This document shows positions 43,300 through 53,200 of a stretch of DNA of 64,000 nt, in pieces. A program made the translations under genes and the position numbers. The notes beneath the pieces were generated by a model. That model was not told where the DNA came from. It ran no database searches and saw only the letters and a program-made list of their open reading frames with translations. Source of the DNA: an uncultured Pelagibacteraceae bacterium (GTDB taxonomy: Bacteria > Pseudomonadota > Alphaproteobacteria > Pelagibacterales > AG-422-B15); the NCBI GenBank assembly GCA_902610585.1, contig CACLWE010000004.1, positions 48,712-112,711 of the forward strand, in the 5' to 3' direction. The number at the start of each line of letters is the position of its first letter. Position 1 is the stretch's first letter.

Positions 43300-43999
43300 A
43301 TGAAATTTTATCTATAAAATAATTGAGTGTATTTTCTAAATTTTTATTCCACTCAGCTACATTTGAAGTAAAAATGTTTGCAGACGACTCTAGTATAAGT
43401 CCATCATCAAGTACTCTTAGATTATTAGCTTTTAATGTTTCTCCTGATGATGTGATGTCAGTAATTATTTCTGCGAAGCCATTGAATGGAGCGCTCTCGG
43501 TTGATCCATCACTTTCTACAGTCCTATAATCAACAACCCCACAATTTGAAAAATATTCATTTGTTAAATTCTTATACTTTGTTGCAACTCTAAGTCTTTT
43601 AGAGAATTTGGTTCTGTGCAAATGGCAGATTTCTTCTAGGTCGGCCATTGTCATTACGTCAATCCATATTTCTGGTATAGCAACAACTAAATTTGCTTTA
43701 CCAAAATTTAACTTAAGTTTTTTTGAAACCTTCTGGTTATAATTAGTTATTTTTTCTTGTACTAAATCGTCACCAGTTAAACCAACATGAATGGATCCTT
43801 CATCAAGTCGATTTGTAATTTCTTTAGCACTTAAGAAATAAACAATTACATTATCAAGACCCTCTATTGCTGCAATATACTCTCTATCATTTTCAAGATT
43901 ACTAAAAATTATTTTTTTTTCTTCAAACAAAGACTCCATGTCTGTTCTCAATCTACCTTTACTTGGCAATGCAATCCGAAGTTTATTTTGTATATTCAT
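43298..43999 (-). CDS. hisG: ATP phosphoribosyltransferase (short form)
   Basis: RIALPSKGRL, VHVGLTGDDL-like, TDITSSGETLKANNL; 233 aa, adjacent hisZ. Confidence 0.93.
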   Translation of the reverse strand: MNIQNKLRIALPSKGRLRTDMESLFEEKKIIFSNLENDREYIAAIEGLDNVIVYFLSAKEITNRLDEGSIHVGLTGDDLVQEKITNYNQKVSKKLKLNFGKANLVVAIPEIWIDVMTMADLEEICHLHRTKFSKRLRVATKYKNLTNEYFSNCGVVDYRTVESDGSTESAPFNGFAEIITDITSSGETLKANNLRVLDDGLILESSANIFTSNVAEWNKNLENTLNYFIDKIS

Positions 44000-44001
44000 T
44001 C

Positions 44002-45129
44002 CTAAATCAGCTCAATTATATTGTTATTATTAGTTGCAAATCCTACTGCTGATAAGTTCGATTTAGAGCCTAAATCTATAAGCAATTTATCATACCGCCC
44101 TCCACTAATTAATTCACTTTGATTATCAGGATTATAAATTTCAAACATCATGCCGTCATAAAATTCAATTGAATGACCAAAGTCATTATCAAAATAATAA
44201 TTTTCTATATTACTTTTTTCTGATACAGCATTCACAAAATTCTCCATTTCCTCTACTTCACTCTCAAATGAAGAAACATTATTTGATTTAGTAAATTCGC
44301 GAAGTAGTGATGGAAATTCCGAAAGGTTACAACTTAATTTTAAAAAATTATTAATTAAATCAACAATTTTTTTTCCATCTTTCTGACTTATTACATTTAG
44401 GCTTTTTAATTGAAATCGATCAACAATTTCCTCAACAGTTCGAGCACCTAAACCTCGAACATTTTGTTTATTAATTAAATCTGTCAAGCCTTTGTCAGAT
44501 ACGTCATCTATATTAAATTTCTCTTGAAGCATGCTATGCTTTTTTTCATTATCATACCCTACACCTTCACCTAATCTATCAAGTAAACTCCCGAAATATT
44601 TTCTTCTAAAAAAATGTCTTACTAATCTCTGTTTCCATCTAATTGGCAGCTCTAATTTGTTGATAAACTGATTAAATAATTTAATGCTACCAATTTTAAT
44701 TTTATAGTTATCAATATTTAATTGACATATTGTATCTTCAGCTGTCTTTAAAATGTACGCGTCCATCTCATGTATATTATTTAAATTTTTTTCAGAAAAA
44801 ATGATCTCAATACCTGACTGATTTAATTCAATGGAATTATTTGATAACTCATTGGATGATCTGAATACAGGACCGCTGTAACATAACTTTGACTCACTGG
44901 ATTTACTATTACTTGCAATAAAATTTTGACATGTTGGTACAGTCATGTCTGGTCTCAAACATTTTTCTTTTCCTGAAGTATCAGTAAACGAATACATCTT
45001 TCTTCTAATTTCTTCACCTGAAGTTTCAAAAAATATATCCGCATCAAACAGCAATGGAAGTTCAATATAATTAAAACCAGAATTAATAAAATAATTCTTT
45101 AGATTGATATTTAATTCTTGAAGTGACAT
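44002..45129 (-). CDS. hisZ: ATP phosphoribosyltransferase regulatory subunit
   Basis: class II aaRS-like fold motifs (LRPDMTVPTCQNF, SGGRYDKLL) between hisS and hisG. Confidence 0.88.
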   Translation of the reverse strand: MSLQELNINLKNYFINSGFNYIELPLLFDADIFFETSGEEIRRKMYSFTDTSGKEKCLRPDMTVPTCQNFIASNSKSSESKLCYSGPVFRSSNELSNNSIELNQSGIEIIFSEKNLNNIHEMDAYILKTAEDTICQLNIDNYKIKIGSIKLFNQFINKLELPIRWKQRLVRHFFRRKYFGSLLDRLGEGVGYDNEKKHSMLQEKFNIDDVSDKGLTDLINKQNVRGLGARTVEEIVDRFQLKSLNVISQKDGKKIVDLINNFLKLSCNLSEFPSLLREFTKSNNVSSFESEVEEMENFVNAVSEKSNIENYYFDNDFGHSIEFYDGMMFEIYNPDNQSELISGGRYDKLLIDLGSKSNLSAVGFATNNNNIIELI

Positions 45130-45135
45130 TTTATT

Positions 45136-46524
45136 TTAATTCAAAATTTCATTTAATGCTGTCATCAGGTCAGAGCGATTAATTGTTTGTTGTCCAGCTT
45201 TTGCCTCTTTCCATTTGTCTCTATCGACAATATCTTTTGAAACCTCTTTACCTTTATTTAAATCCTTAATTGATATTTCACCCTTTTTTAACTCTTCATC
45301 ACCAGCAATGATCACAATATCTGCACCTTTGCGATCGCAATACTTTAATTGCTTTCCAAGGTTTTTAGATCCAAACGATATTTCACATGCAATACCTTCA
45401 TTTCTAATTTCTTTAGCCATTGAAATATAATCCGGCATATTTTGATTATCTAAATTTGCAATTACCACTAATGGATTTTTCTTATTATCTAAAAGGTCTA
45501 ATTGATTTAATGCTACAATTAATCTATCAACACCTATAGATATACCAGTAGCTGGAACATCCTCTTTCCCAAATCTTGAAATAAGTCTGTCATATCTTCC
45601 ACCGCCAGCAACCGATCCAAATACAATTTTTTCACCTTTCTCATTTTTAATATCAACAAGAAGATCTGCTTCAAAAATCATTCCAGTGTAATAGTCGAGA
45701 CCGCGAACAACTGATGAGTCAAAACGAATTGGATAATCTGGGAAATTTTTTATATAGGAGTTGAATTCTTCCATCTGGGCGTTTGATTGGTTTGAATTGG
45801 TTATAAAAGAAATAATTTTATCAGCATCTGTCTCGCTTAAGCCCACGCCCTCCATAAAGTCACCAGATACATCTTTTCTTCCTTTTTGAAGCAAGTCATT
45901 AACGCCCTCTATACCTAATCGATCTTTTTTATCTACTGCTCTAAGAATTTTTGGTAAATCATCCTCTTTAACATCTAAGTTCGAAAAAAGTTCTGTCCAA
46001 ATTTCCCTATTTGAAAATTTTATTTCAAATTGTGAAGTATTTAGGCCAAGCTCAATTAAAATATCACATACCATTACACAAAGCTCTGCATCAATTAGTG
46101 TTGAGTCAACTCCCACCACGTCAGCATCAAACTGAAAAAATTCTCTGTATCTACCTGGTCCTGGTTTTTCATTTCTCCAAACTAGTCCTGATTGATAACG
46201 TTTAAATGGCTTAACGAGGTCTTGATAATTTTGAGCTACGTATCTTGCTAAGGGGGCCGTTAAGTCATATCTCAGTGATAGCCATTTCTCATCATCGTCT
46301 TGAAATGAAAATACACCTCCACTAGGCCTGTCTACATCAGGAAGAAACTTGCCAATACTCTCAGTATATTCAATTGTGGATGTATCTAATTCAATAAATC
46401 CATACTTTAGACATTCCTTCTCTATTATCTTAGATACTTTTTTTCTAAGATTTAAAATTTCAATGTCACTATCTTTAAAACCCTTCGGCAAAATTGCCTT
46501 TGGATTATTTTTAATTTTACTCAT
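45136..46524 (-). CDS. hisS: histidyl-tRNA synthetase
   Basis: LRYDLTAPLARYVA, FQFDADVVG, VRGLDYYTGMIFEADL, GGGRYDRLISRFG. Confidence 0.95.
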   Translation of the reverse strand: MSKIKNNPKAILPKGFKDSDIEILNLRKKVSKIIEKECLKYGFIELDTSTIEYTESIGKFLPDVDRPSGGVFSFQDDDEKWLSLRYDLTAPLARYVAQNYQDLVKPFKRYQSGLVWRNEKPGPGRYREFFQFDADVVGVDSTLIDAELCVMVCDILIELGLNTSQFEIKFSNREIWTELFSNLDVKEDDLPKILRAVDKKDRLGIEGVNDLLQKGRKDVSGDFMEGVGLSETDADKIISFITNSNQSNAQMEEFNSYIKNFPDYPIRFDSSVVRGLDYYTGMIFEADLLVDIKNEKGEKIVFGSVAGGGRYDRLISRFGKEDVPATGISIGVDRLIVALNQLDLLDNKKNPLVVIANLDNQNMPDYISMAKEIRNEGIACEISFGSKNLGKQLKYCDRKGADIVIIAGDEELKKGEISIKDLNKGKEVSKDIVDRDKWKEAKAGQQTINRSDLMTALNEILN

Positions 46525-46743
46525 TTTACTCCCACTGTAAGTAAGATACTACAAAGTGTGTTTATTTAATATAAAAAGGGGTTATTGCCCGCTGATTGTT
46601 TTTTTCAGCGAACTTAGATATGATAGTGATGATGTTTAAATTTAAACATGAAGCTGAAATGCCTTATTTATTAATAAAAGTCAAATAATTTTAAATTTTT
46701 CTTAAAGTTTATAATAATTGCACTATTTTTATCGAAAGTAGTT

Positions 46744-47934
46744 ATGGAAAATGATAGCAAATTAACAGTCACGTATGCCGCCTTAGGTCACTTACTAATG
46801 CATATGTTTGCAGCATTCTATTTTGTTATAGTTCTAGCAATTGAAGACGACTGGAAACTTAGCTACGATGAATTACTAAATCTTTGGTTTTTAGGATCTT
46901 TACTTGTGGGTTTGGGAGCCCTTCCTGCTGGATGGATCAGTGACAGATGGAGTCGTTCTGGAATGATTGCAATTATGTTCATTGGCTTGGGAATTAGTTC
47001 ATTATTATGTGGCTTGAGCGGAAATAAAGTTTCTTTATTTATCAGTTTATCATTGCTTGGATTGTTTTGCGCTATCTATCACCCCGCTGGAATTTCATGG
47101 GTTGTTAACACTTCAAAGGAAACTGGTAAAGCGCTTGGCTTTAATAATATTTTTGGGGGAGTAGGTATTGGATTAGGTGCCTTTTTTGCGGGTGTATTGA
47201 TTGAACAATTTAATTGGCAGGCTGCCTTTATGCTGCCCGGATTGATCTCATTAGTAGTTGGACTAAGTCTAACCTATCATCTTAAATCAGGAAAAATATC
47301 ATTAAAGAATATATCTTCAGAGCAGTTTAAAGATAATCCTGAAAAAAATCAGATGCTAAAAATTGCAATTATTATGCTGTTAAGTATTACATGTTTGAGC
47401 TTTGTTTATCAAATTCTTCAGACAAGTCTTCCAAAGGCAATTGATATCAGACTTACTGATAGTCTTAATTTATCTACTTCAGATATTGGCTACATAGTTG
47501 CTGCTATATATATTGTAAGTGGTTTAATGAATTATGTTGGAGGTATTTTAACAGATAAATATTCTGAAAAGCTGATTTATTCAATTGGAATAGTTGGCCA
47601 AGGACTCCTCTTGCTCTTAATTGTTAGTCTTTCAAATTACTGGTTAATTGCAATAAGTCTTGCAATCGTTGCTTTTAATTCAAGTATACTGCCTGCAGAA
47701 AATTTGTTACTTGCAAAATTTTCACCTGAAAAATATCAAAGCCTAGTCTACGGTATTAAATTTATTGTATCATTTACAGTTGGTCCTATTGCACTTATCA
47801 TGATTTCGAGAAGCTATGATTTAACAGGTGAATTTGGTGTACTCTACTTAGCTTTTGGGTTTGTGATGATAATTATGTTTCTGATTGTATTAACTCTACC
47901 TGTAAAAAAAGTAATTACTGGTACAGCTGGGTAG
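46744..47934 (+). CDS. MFS transporter
   Basis: 396 aa, 12 TM pattern, GWISDRWSR loop, GGILTDKYSEK. Confidence 0.88.
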   Translation: MENDSKLTVTYAALGHLLMHMFAAFYFVIVLAIEDDWKLSYDELLNLWFLGSLLVGLGALPAGWISDRWSRSGMIAIMFIGLGISSLLCGLSGNKVSLFISLSLLGLFCAIYHPAGISWVVNTSKETGKALGFNNIFGGVGIGLGAFFAGVLIEQFNWQAAFMLPGLISLVVGLSLTYHLKSGKISLKNISSEQFKDNPEKNQMLKIAIIMLLSITCLSFVYQILQTSLPKAIDIRLTDSLNLSTSDIGYIVAAIYIVSGLMNYVGGILTDKYSEKLIYSIGIVGQGLLLLLIVSLSNYWLIAISLAIVAFNSSILPAENLLLAKFSPEKYQSLVYGIKFIVSFTVGPIALIMISRSYDLTGEFGVLYLAFGFVMIIMFLIVLTLPVKKVITGTAG

Positions 47935-47995
47935 ATTCGAACTACCGACCTCCTGAACCACAACCAGGCGCTCTAACCAACTGAGCTACAGCTGC
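47919..47995 (-). tRNA. tRNA-His (GTG)
   Basis: Minus strand GCAGCTGTAGCTCAGTTGGTTAGAGCGCCTGGTTGTGGTTCAGGAGGTCGGTAGTTCGAATCTACCCAGCTGTACCA; complete cloverleaf, anticodon GTG, encoded CCA. Confidence 0.97.
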
Positions 47996-48000
47996 ATAAG

Positions 48001-48076
48001 TGGTGGCTCGAGGTGGAATTGAACCACCGACACAAGGATTTTCAGTCCTTTGCTCTACCAACTGAGCTATCGAGCC
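48001..48076 (-). tRNA. tRNA-Phe (GAA)
   Basis: Minus strand GGCTCGATAGCTCAGTTGGTAGAGCAAAGGACTGAAAATCCTTGTGTCGGTGGTTCAATTCCACCTCGAGCCACCA; anticodon GAA, encoded CCA. Confidence 0.97.
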
Positions 48077-48145
48077 ATTTAATTAGTGATCCTAGTCTTT
48101 TATTCTATAACATTAATTCGTGCAAAGAAAATATTCTGAATACAG

Positions 48146-48502
48146 TTAATCCAGAAAAACCTTTAATCTACTGATTAATTGGTCAACATTATCAAATGAA
48201 TTCATCTCATGGGAATTAATGATTAATTTAAATTCATCCTTCTCATTAATAAAAACACATGGTAGCTCTGTTTTCTCATCAACAAAATCAAGTTCTTTTA
48301 GATGATCAATATAGTAAAATCGGCTAAGTGCATTTATATTATTAAGAAATTCTTTCCACTTTATTTCTTTACCTAAATTATTGTATGTAATTGAGCATAA
48401 GTTGCAGTCATAAGTTTTTGGCGATATAATTTTATGCGCCCAATCTATAAAGGCATTTCCGATACCACTTTTTGCATTATAAATAAAAATTAATTCAATC
48501 AT
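48146..48502 (-). CDS. conserved hypothetical protein
   Basis: 118 aa, ATGA overlap with maf; IYNAKSGIGNAFIDWAHKIISPKTYDCNLCSITY. Confidence 0.75.
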   Translation of the reverse strand: MIELIFIYNAKSGIGNAFIDWAHKIISPKTYDCNLCSITYNNLGKEIKWKEFLNNINALSRFYYIDHLKELDFVDEKTELPCVFINEKDEFKLIINSHEMNSFDNVDQLISRLKVFLD

Positions 48503-49065
48503 TTATATCCAGCTGAAATAAGGAGATTTTTGACTTCAAATAAGGGTAAACCAACTACATTTGAGTAAGATCCATTTAGGGATTTGATAAAAGACTCTGC
48601 CATCCCTTGAATTTTATATGACCCTGCAACACCTTGCCAGTCATTAGTTTTCATATAATCTTCTATATCTTGACCGTTTAATACTTTAAAACTAACTACT
48701 GTCGTAACGGTTTTTTTAAATATTCTATTTTCTAGATTTCTTATACAAATGGAAGTGCTGACTCTATGTCTTTTTCCCGATAGTCGAAGTAAGTTTTTAT
48801 AAGCAATATTTTCGTCATCTGTTTTATCTATAAGTTTTCTACCAGTATAGGCAATCGTATCAGCAGTTAAAATTACTGAGTCTTTATACTTATTTTGAAA
48901 ATGTTTTAGTTTCTCATGTGCTATACGTTTACAATATTGAAGAGGTAGCTCATTACTTTTAATGGACTCATCTATATTTGGGGAAACTATCTCACTTGGA
49001 TTAATGTTAAGTTTTGCCAGTAACTCAAGTCTTCGTGGAGATGCGCTGCCTAGAATTAGCTTCAA
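48499..49065 (-). CDS. maf: Maf-like nucleotide pyrophosphatase
   Basis: LGSASPRRLELLAKLN, ILTADTIAYTGRKLIDK, YKIQGMAESFIKSLNGSYSNVVGLPL. Confidence 0.93.
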   Translation of the reverse strand: MKLILGSASPRRLELLAKLNINPSEIVSPNIDESIKSNELPLQYCKRIAHEKLKHFQNKYKDSVILTADTIAYTGRKLIDKTDDENIAYKNLLRLSGKRHRVSTSICIRNLENRIFKKTVTTVVSFKVLNGQDIEDYMKTNDWQGVAGSYKIQGMAESFIKSLNGSYSNVVGLPLFEVKNLLISAGYK

Positions 49066-49077
49066 AATAATCTCAAA

Positions 49078-49296
49078 CTACTTATATCGAAATATTATTC
49101 TGCCTTTGGTTAGATCGTAAGGTGTAACCTGAACAAGAACCTCATCCCCGGCAAGTACTCTGATTCTATTTTTTCTCATTCTTCCTGCTGTATGTGCTAA
49201 TACTTCATGGCCATTTTCTAACTCTACTTTAAACATTGCGTTAGGAAGTAAATCTGTAACCTTACCCTTGAACTCTAGTATTTCTTCTTTTGACAT
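49078..49296 (-). CDS. infA: translation initiation factor IF-1
   Basis: [72 protein letters not shown]. Confidence 0.98.
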   Translation of the reverse strand: MSKEEILEFKGKVTDLLPNAMFKVELENGHEVLAHTAGRMRKNRIRVLAGDEVLVQVTPYDLTKGRIIFRYK

Positions 49297-49299
49297 AAA

Positions 49300-50595
49300 T
49301 TATTTTTTTGTAAGCCTATATTCTATTGATCTTGAATGCCCGTCAAGACCTTCATTATCTGCGATTTTAATAGCACTATCTCCAACTTGTTCAATACCTT
49401 CTTTTGAAAATTCAACAAGTGATATTTTTTTGAGAAAATCAAAAACAGATAGTCCAGAAGAAAATTTAGCACTTCTAGAAGTGGGAAGTACATGGCTTGG
49501 ACCTGCTAAATAGTCTCCAAGTGCCTCAGGTGTGTTACGGCCCATAAAAACTGCTCCAGCATTTTTTATTCTTTTAAGAATATCTTCCGGATTATCAACT
49601 AATAATTCCAAGTGTTCTGGTGCTAATTTATTAGATAATAAAACAGCTTCTTCCAGATTTTGAGTGATAATTATCTTTCCATTATTTTCCCAGCTTGAAG
49701 CCGCTATATCCTTTCGAGGAAGGGAATCTATCTGGTACTCGACTTCTTTATTTACAGCATCTCCTAATTTCTGATCGGTTGTTAAAAGTATGCTTTGTGC
49801 GCTTTGGTCATGTTCAGCTTGAGCAATCAGGTCGGCTGCAACAATTTTTGGATCATTCTTTTCATCAGCAATAATGACTACCTCTGATGGGCCGGCAAAC
49901 ATATCGATGCCTATGAAACCTGAAACTTGTCTTTTTGCTTCAGCAACATAAATATTGCCTGGTCCAACAATTTTATTAACAGATTTTATGGTCTTGGTTC
50001 CATATGCCAGAGCTGCAACAGCCTGGGCGCCTCCTATACAGTATATTTTTTTTATTCCACAAATTTTTGCGGCATATAACACTGAAGGACTTATAGTGGT
50101 ATTATTCATTGGTGTAACCATGGTGATATCTTCAACGCCGGCTACAACCGCCGGTATTGTGTTCATAATTACCGTACTTGGATAACTTGCAGTACCACCT
50201 GGGACATAAATACCCACTGACTCAACTGGACGCCAAACATACCCTAACTTTGAGTTAAGATTATCTTCATAAACTAAATCATTCGGTAATTGCTTTTCAT
50301 GATAAGTGCGAACACGATCCATTGATACTTTAAGCGCATCACAAAGATCACTCGGCACGTCACGTGATTGCCTTTCAATTTCATCTTCTCCAAGCAGTAT
50401 GTTGTTAATATCAAGGCTGTTTTTATCAAATTGATGAGTATATTTCAAAAGCGCTTCATCTCCGTTTTTTCTAATATCGTCAATGATCGCTGCCACAGTC
50501 TGAGTAACGTCCGAGTCACTTGATCTGTTCATTGTGAGAAGATTATTAAAATCACTCTCAAAATTTTGATCTACAGAATTAATTATTTTTGTCAT
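49300..50595 (-). CDS. hisD: histidinol dehydrogenase
   Basis: YVPGGTASYPSTVIMNTIPA, IGGAQAVAALAYGT, DMFAGPSEVVIIAD, GPSHVLPTSRSAKFSSGLSV. Confidence 0.96.
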   Translation of the reverse strand: MTKIINSVDQNFESDFNNLLTMNRSSDSDVTQTVAAIIDDIRKNGDEALLKYTHQFDKNSLDINNILLGEDEIERQSRDVPSDLCDALKVSMDRVRTYHEKQLPNDLVYEDNLNSKLGYVWRPVESVGIYVPGGTASYPSTVIMNTIPAVVAGVEDITMVTPMNNTTISPSVLYAAKICGIKKIYCIGGAQAVAALAYGTKTIKSVNKIVGPGNIYVAEAKRQVSGFIGIDMFAGPSEVVIIADEKNDPKIVAADLIAQAEHDQSAQSILLTTDQKLGDAVNKEVEYQIDSLPRKDIAASSWENNGKIIITQNLEEAVLLSNKLAPEHLELLVDNPEDILKRIKNAGAVFMGRNTPEALGDYLAGPSHVLPTSRSAKFSSGLSVFDFLKKISLVEFSKEGIEQVGDSAIKIADNEGLDGHSRSIEYRLTKK

Positions 50596-51001
50596 TCTCT
50601 ATTTTTTCAATATTCCAGGGTTCACCCTGATCTTCTAACTTACATCTTATTATTTCAGTTTCGAGCTTTATAATTGCATCATTTTTGAAAAGCAATTCAA
50701 TTTCTATATTTTTAGAATTGTTAGGATAATAATTAAAAGTTACGAGCTCTAGTGTCTTATTTTTGTTCAATTGATCTATATTTTTTGAGTAAACCGATAA
50801 AACATCCTCAAAGCTTAGTACTGCTTTTATTCTTTGATCTACTTTATTTACTATTTTTTCCTCCCACATAAATCTAGTAATCATAAGAAAAAATGACCTA
50901 ATTGATGGCAAATATTTAATATCGTTTACTTCAATAAGTCCGTCTTGAAGTATGGTTGAGATAATTTTTAGCTCATCAGTATCAATTGCATTAAGATTCA
51001 T
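50579..51001 (-). CDS. DUF2948 family protein
   Basis: 140 aa, between murA and hisD as in many alphaproteobacteria; FFLMITRFMWEE, RIKAVLSFEDVLSV. Confidence 0.82.
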   Translation of the reverse strand: MNLNAIDTDELKIISTILQDGLIEVNDIKYLPSIRSFFLMITRFMWEEKIVNKVDQRIKAVLSFEDVLSVYSKNIDQLNKNKTLELVTFNYYPNNSKNIEIELLFKNDAIIKLETEIIRCKLEDQGEPWNIEKIENDKNN

Positions 51002-51006
51002 TTATC

Positions 51007-52269
51007 CTAATTTATTCTCCGAATATCTGCACCACAAGCTTGCAATTTTTGCTCTATTTTTTCATAACCTCGATCAAGATGATAAATTCGGTTAAGTATT
51101 GTTTCACCTTTAGCAACCAATCCAGCTAAAATTAAACTTACCGAAGCCCGTAAATCAGTTGCCATGACTTGAGCTGAAATAAACTCTTTACATGGATTAA
51201 TAATTGCTGTTTTACCATTGATTTCAATATTAGCGCCCATGCGGTTTAATTCTGGAACATGCATGAATCTGTTTTCAAAAATATTTTCAGTTATTTGTGA
51301 TTTGGATTTTCCAAGGGATAATAAGACCATCATTTGTGCCTGTACATCAGTTGGGAACCCTGGATATTCCATTGTATTAATATCAATACCATCAGAGATC
51401 TCAGATTGATTAACAACAATGCTATTTTCACCCATTGAGTAATTAATAGACAGCTCATTTAATAATTCCAATACATTGCTGATATGCTCAAGGTTCAGAT
51501 TTGTAATCTTGAGATCGTTACCAATTATAGTTCCTCCAATTATATATGTGATTGCCTCTATGCGATCAGGGATAATCGAGTGGACAGTGCCTTGGAGTTG
51601 GTCAACACCTTGAATATGAACATTTCTATTTTCTCCTAATTCGATTTTAGCACCCATTTTATTAAGACAGTCTATAAGGTCCATAACCTCAGGCTCAACT
51701 GCGATATTTCTAATTTCACTTTCTCCTCTAGCAAGCGATGCAGCCATAATTATGTTTTCAGTAGCTCCTACTGATACTTTTGAAAAATTAATTTTATTTC
51801 CTTTTAAGCCATTAGGAGCGCTACATTTAATATATCCACCATCTAATTCAAATGCTGCGCCAAGTTTCGTCAATGCATCTATGTGCAAATCTACTGGTCG
51901 AGCACCTATTGCGCACCCCCCTGGAAGAGATACGCTAGCGTGTCTTTTGCGTGCAAGTAATGGTCCAAGAACTAATATACTAGCCCTCATCTTTCTAACT
52001 AAATCGTACTCCGCTATTGTACTTTCAGAGTCTGAATAACAAAGTGTAAGACAATTTGTTTTAGCATCTTTTTTTGTAACATTAACACCAAGCGATGATA
52101 AAACTGCTGACATTGTATTTACATCAACTAAATCTGGTACGTTTTCGAGTTCTAAATTTTCATTAGTAAGAATACTTGCGGCCATTATTGGGAGAGATGC
52201 ATTTTTTGATCCACTCACAGGAACAGAACCCTGGAGAAGGTTTCCTCCATTTATCAATATTTTTTGCAT
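51007..52269 (-). CDS. murA: UDP-N-acetylglucosamine 1-carboxyvinyltransferase
   Basis: GSKNASLPIMAASIL, LPGGCAIGARPVDLH, YPGFPTDVQAQMM, LRASVSLILAGLVAKGET. Confidence 0.97.
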   Translation of the reverse strand: MQKILINGGNLLQGSVPVSGSKNASLPIMAASILTNENLELENVPDLVDVNTMSAVLSSLGVNVTKKDAKTNCLTLCYSDSESTIAEYDLVRKMRASILVLGPLLARKRHASVSLPGGCAIGARPVDLHIDALTKLGAAFELDGGYIKCSAPNGLKGNKINFSKVSVGATENIIMAASLARGESEIRNIAVEPEVMDLIDCLNKMGAKIELGENRNVHIQGVDQLQGTVHSIIPDRIEAITYIIGGTIIGNDLKITNLNLEHISNVLELLNELSINYSMGENSIVVNQSEISDGIDINTMEYPGFPTDVQAQMMVLLSLGKSKSQITENIFENRFMHVPELNRMGANIEINGKTAIINPCKEFISAQVMATDLRASVSLILAGLVAKGETILNRIYHLDRGYEKIEQKLQACGADIRRIN

Positions 52270-52276
52270 GAACGAT

Positions 52277-52831
52277 TTAAAGCTTAGGTAAAGTAACCCC
52301 TTTTTGCATCATATATTTACCTTTACGATCTTTATATGAAACTTCTGGTGGCGCTTCTCCCTTATAGAATAAAAACTGGCAGGCTCCCTCATTAGCATAA
52401 ATTTTTGCAGGTAATGGAGTTGTGTTAGAAAATTCTAAAGTTACATGACCCTCCCACTCTGGCTCGAGAGGAGTAACATTTACGATAATACCACATCTTG
52501 CATAAGTTGATTTTCCCAAACATATTACAAGAACATCGCGAGGAATTCTAAAATACTCAACGGTTCTTGCTAATGCAAATGAGTTAGGTGGAATTATGCA
52601 CTCTTTACCTGGCCGATCTACAAACCCTTTATCATCAAAGTTTTTTGGATCGACTAAAGCAGAATCTACATTGGTAAAAATTTTAAATTCTTCTGAAACT
52701 CTTGCATCGTATCCATATGATGAAAGACCAAATGAAATTGTGCCTTCTTTTTTTTGTCCATCAACGAACGGTTCAATCATTCCTTCTTCTAAGGCTTTTT
52801 TCTTTATCCAGTTATCCGACATGATTGTCAT
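52277..52831 (-). CDS. dcd: dCTP deaminase
   Basis: [56 protein letters not shown]. Confidence 0.96.
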   Translation of the reverse strand: MTIMSDNWIKKKALEEGMIEPFVDGQKKEGTISFGLSSYGYDARVSEEFKIFTNVDSALVDPKNFDDKGFVDRPGKECIIPPNSFALARTVEYFRIPRDVLVICLGKSTYARCGIIVNVTPLEPEWEGHVTLEFSNTTPLPAKIYANEGACQFLFYKGEAPPEVSYKDRKGKYMMQKGVTLPKL

Positions 52832-52832
52832 A

Positions 52833-52967
52833 TTAATCTTCTTTCTTTTGCCTTCTTTGAAACTCTTTTCTTTTTCTTAAATTTTGCCTTAGTGCCTCAG
52901 CAAGCCTTTCTGTGCTGTCGAGCTTTTTATCCTTTTGCTCTTCCTTCGAGGAATTGTTTGATTTCAT
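52833..52967 (-). CDS. small basic conserved-type protein (44 aa), not in the ORF track
   Basis: Minus strand ATG at 52967: [44 protein letters not shown]; stop immediately before the dcd start. Confidence 0.62.
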   Translation of the reverse strand: MKSNNSSKEEQKDKKLDSTERLAEALRQNLRKRKEFQRRQKKED

Positions 52968-53115
52968 CTTTATTTAACCCTGCTTTTTTTAATTCTTTGA
53001 TGAGCTTTTCTTCTTCTTTTTTATCCGTGTTATCAGAAAACTTAGCCTCACGTTTCTGTTGCTTGGCCATCGCTCTCTCCCCACGTTTTGATTTATAATC
53101 GTGATGAATACCCAT
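52927..53115 (-). CDS. small charged hypothetical protein
   Basis: [66 protein letters not shown] upstream of ATG at 53115. Confidence 0.55.
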   Translation of the reverse strand: MGIHHDYKSKRGERAMAKQQKREAKFSDNTDKKEEEKLIKELKKAGLNKDEIKQFLEGRAKG

Positions 53116-53200
53116 AATTAACTCCATGAATTGCGCTACTTTATACAATATTTAATGGATTCTCTAGTAAAAACAAGGGACGCTCATTCCCAGTTATCTG

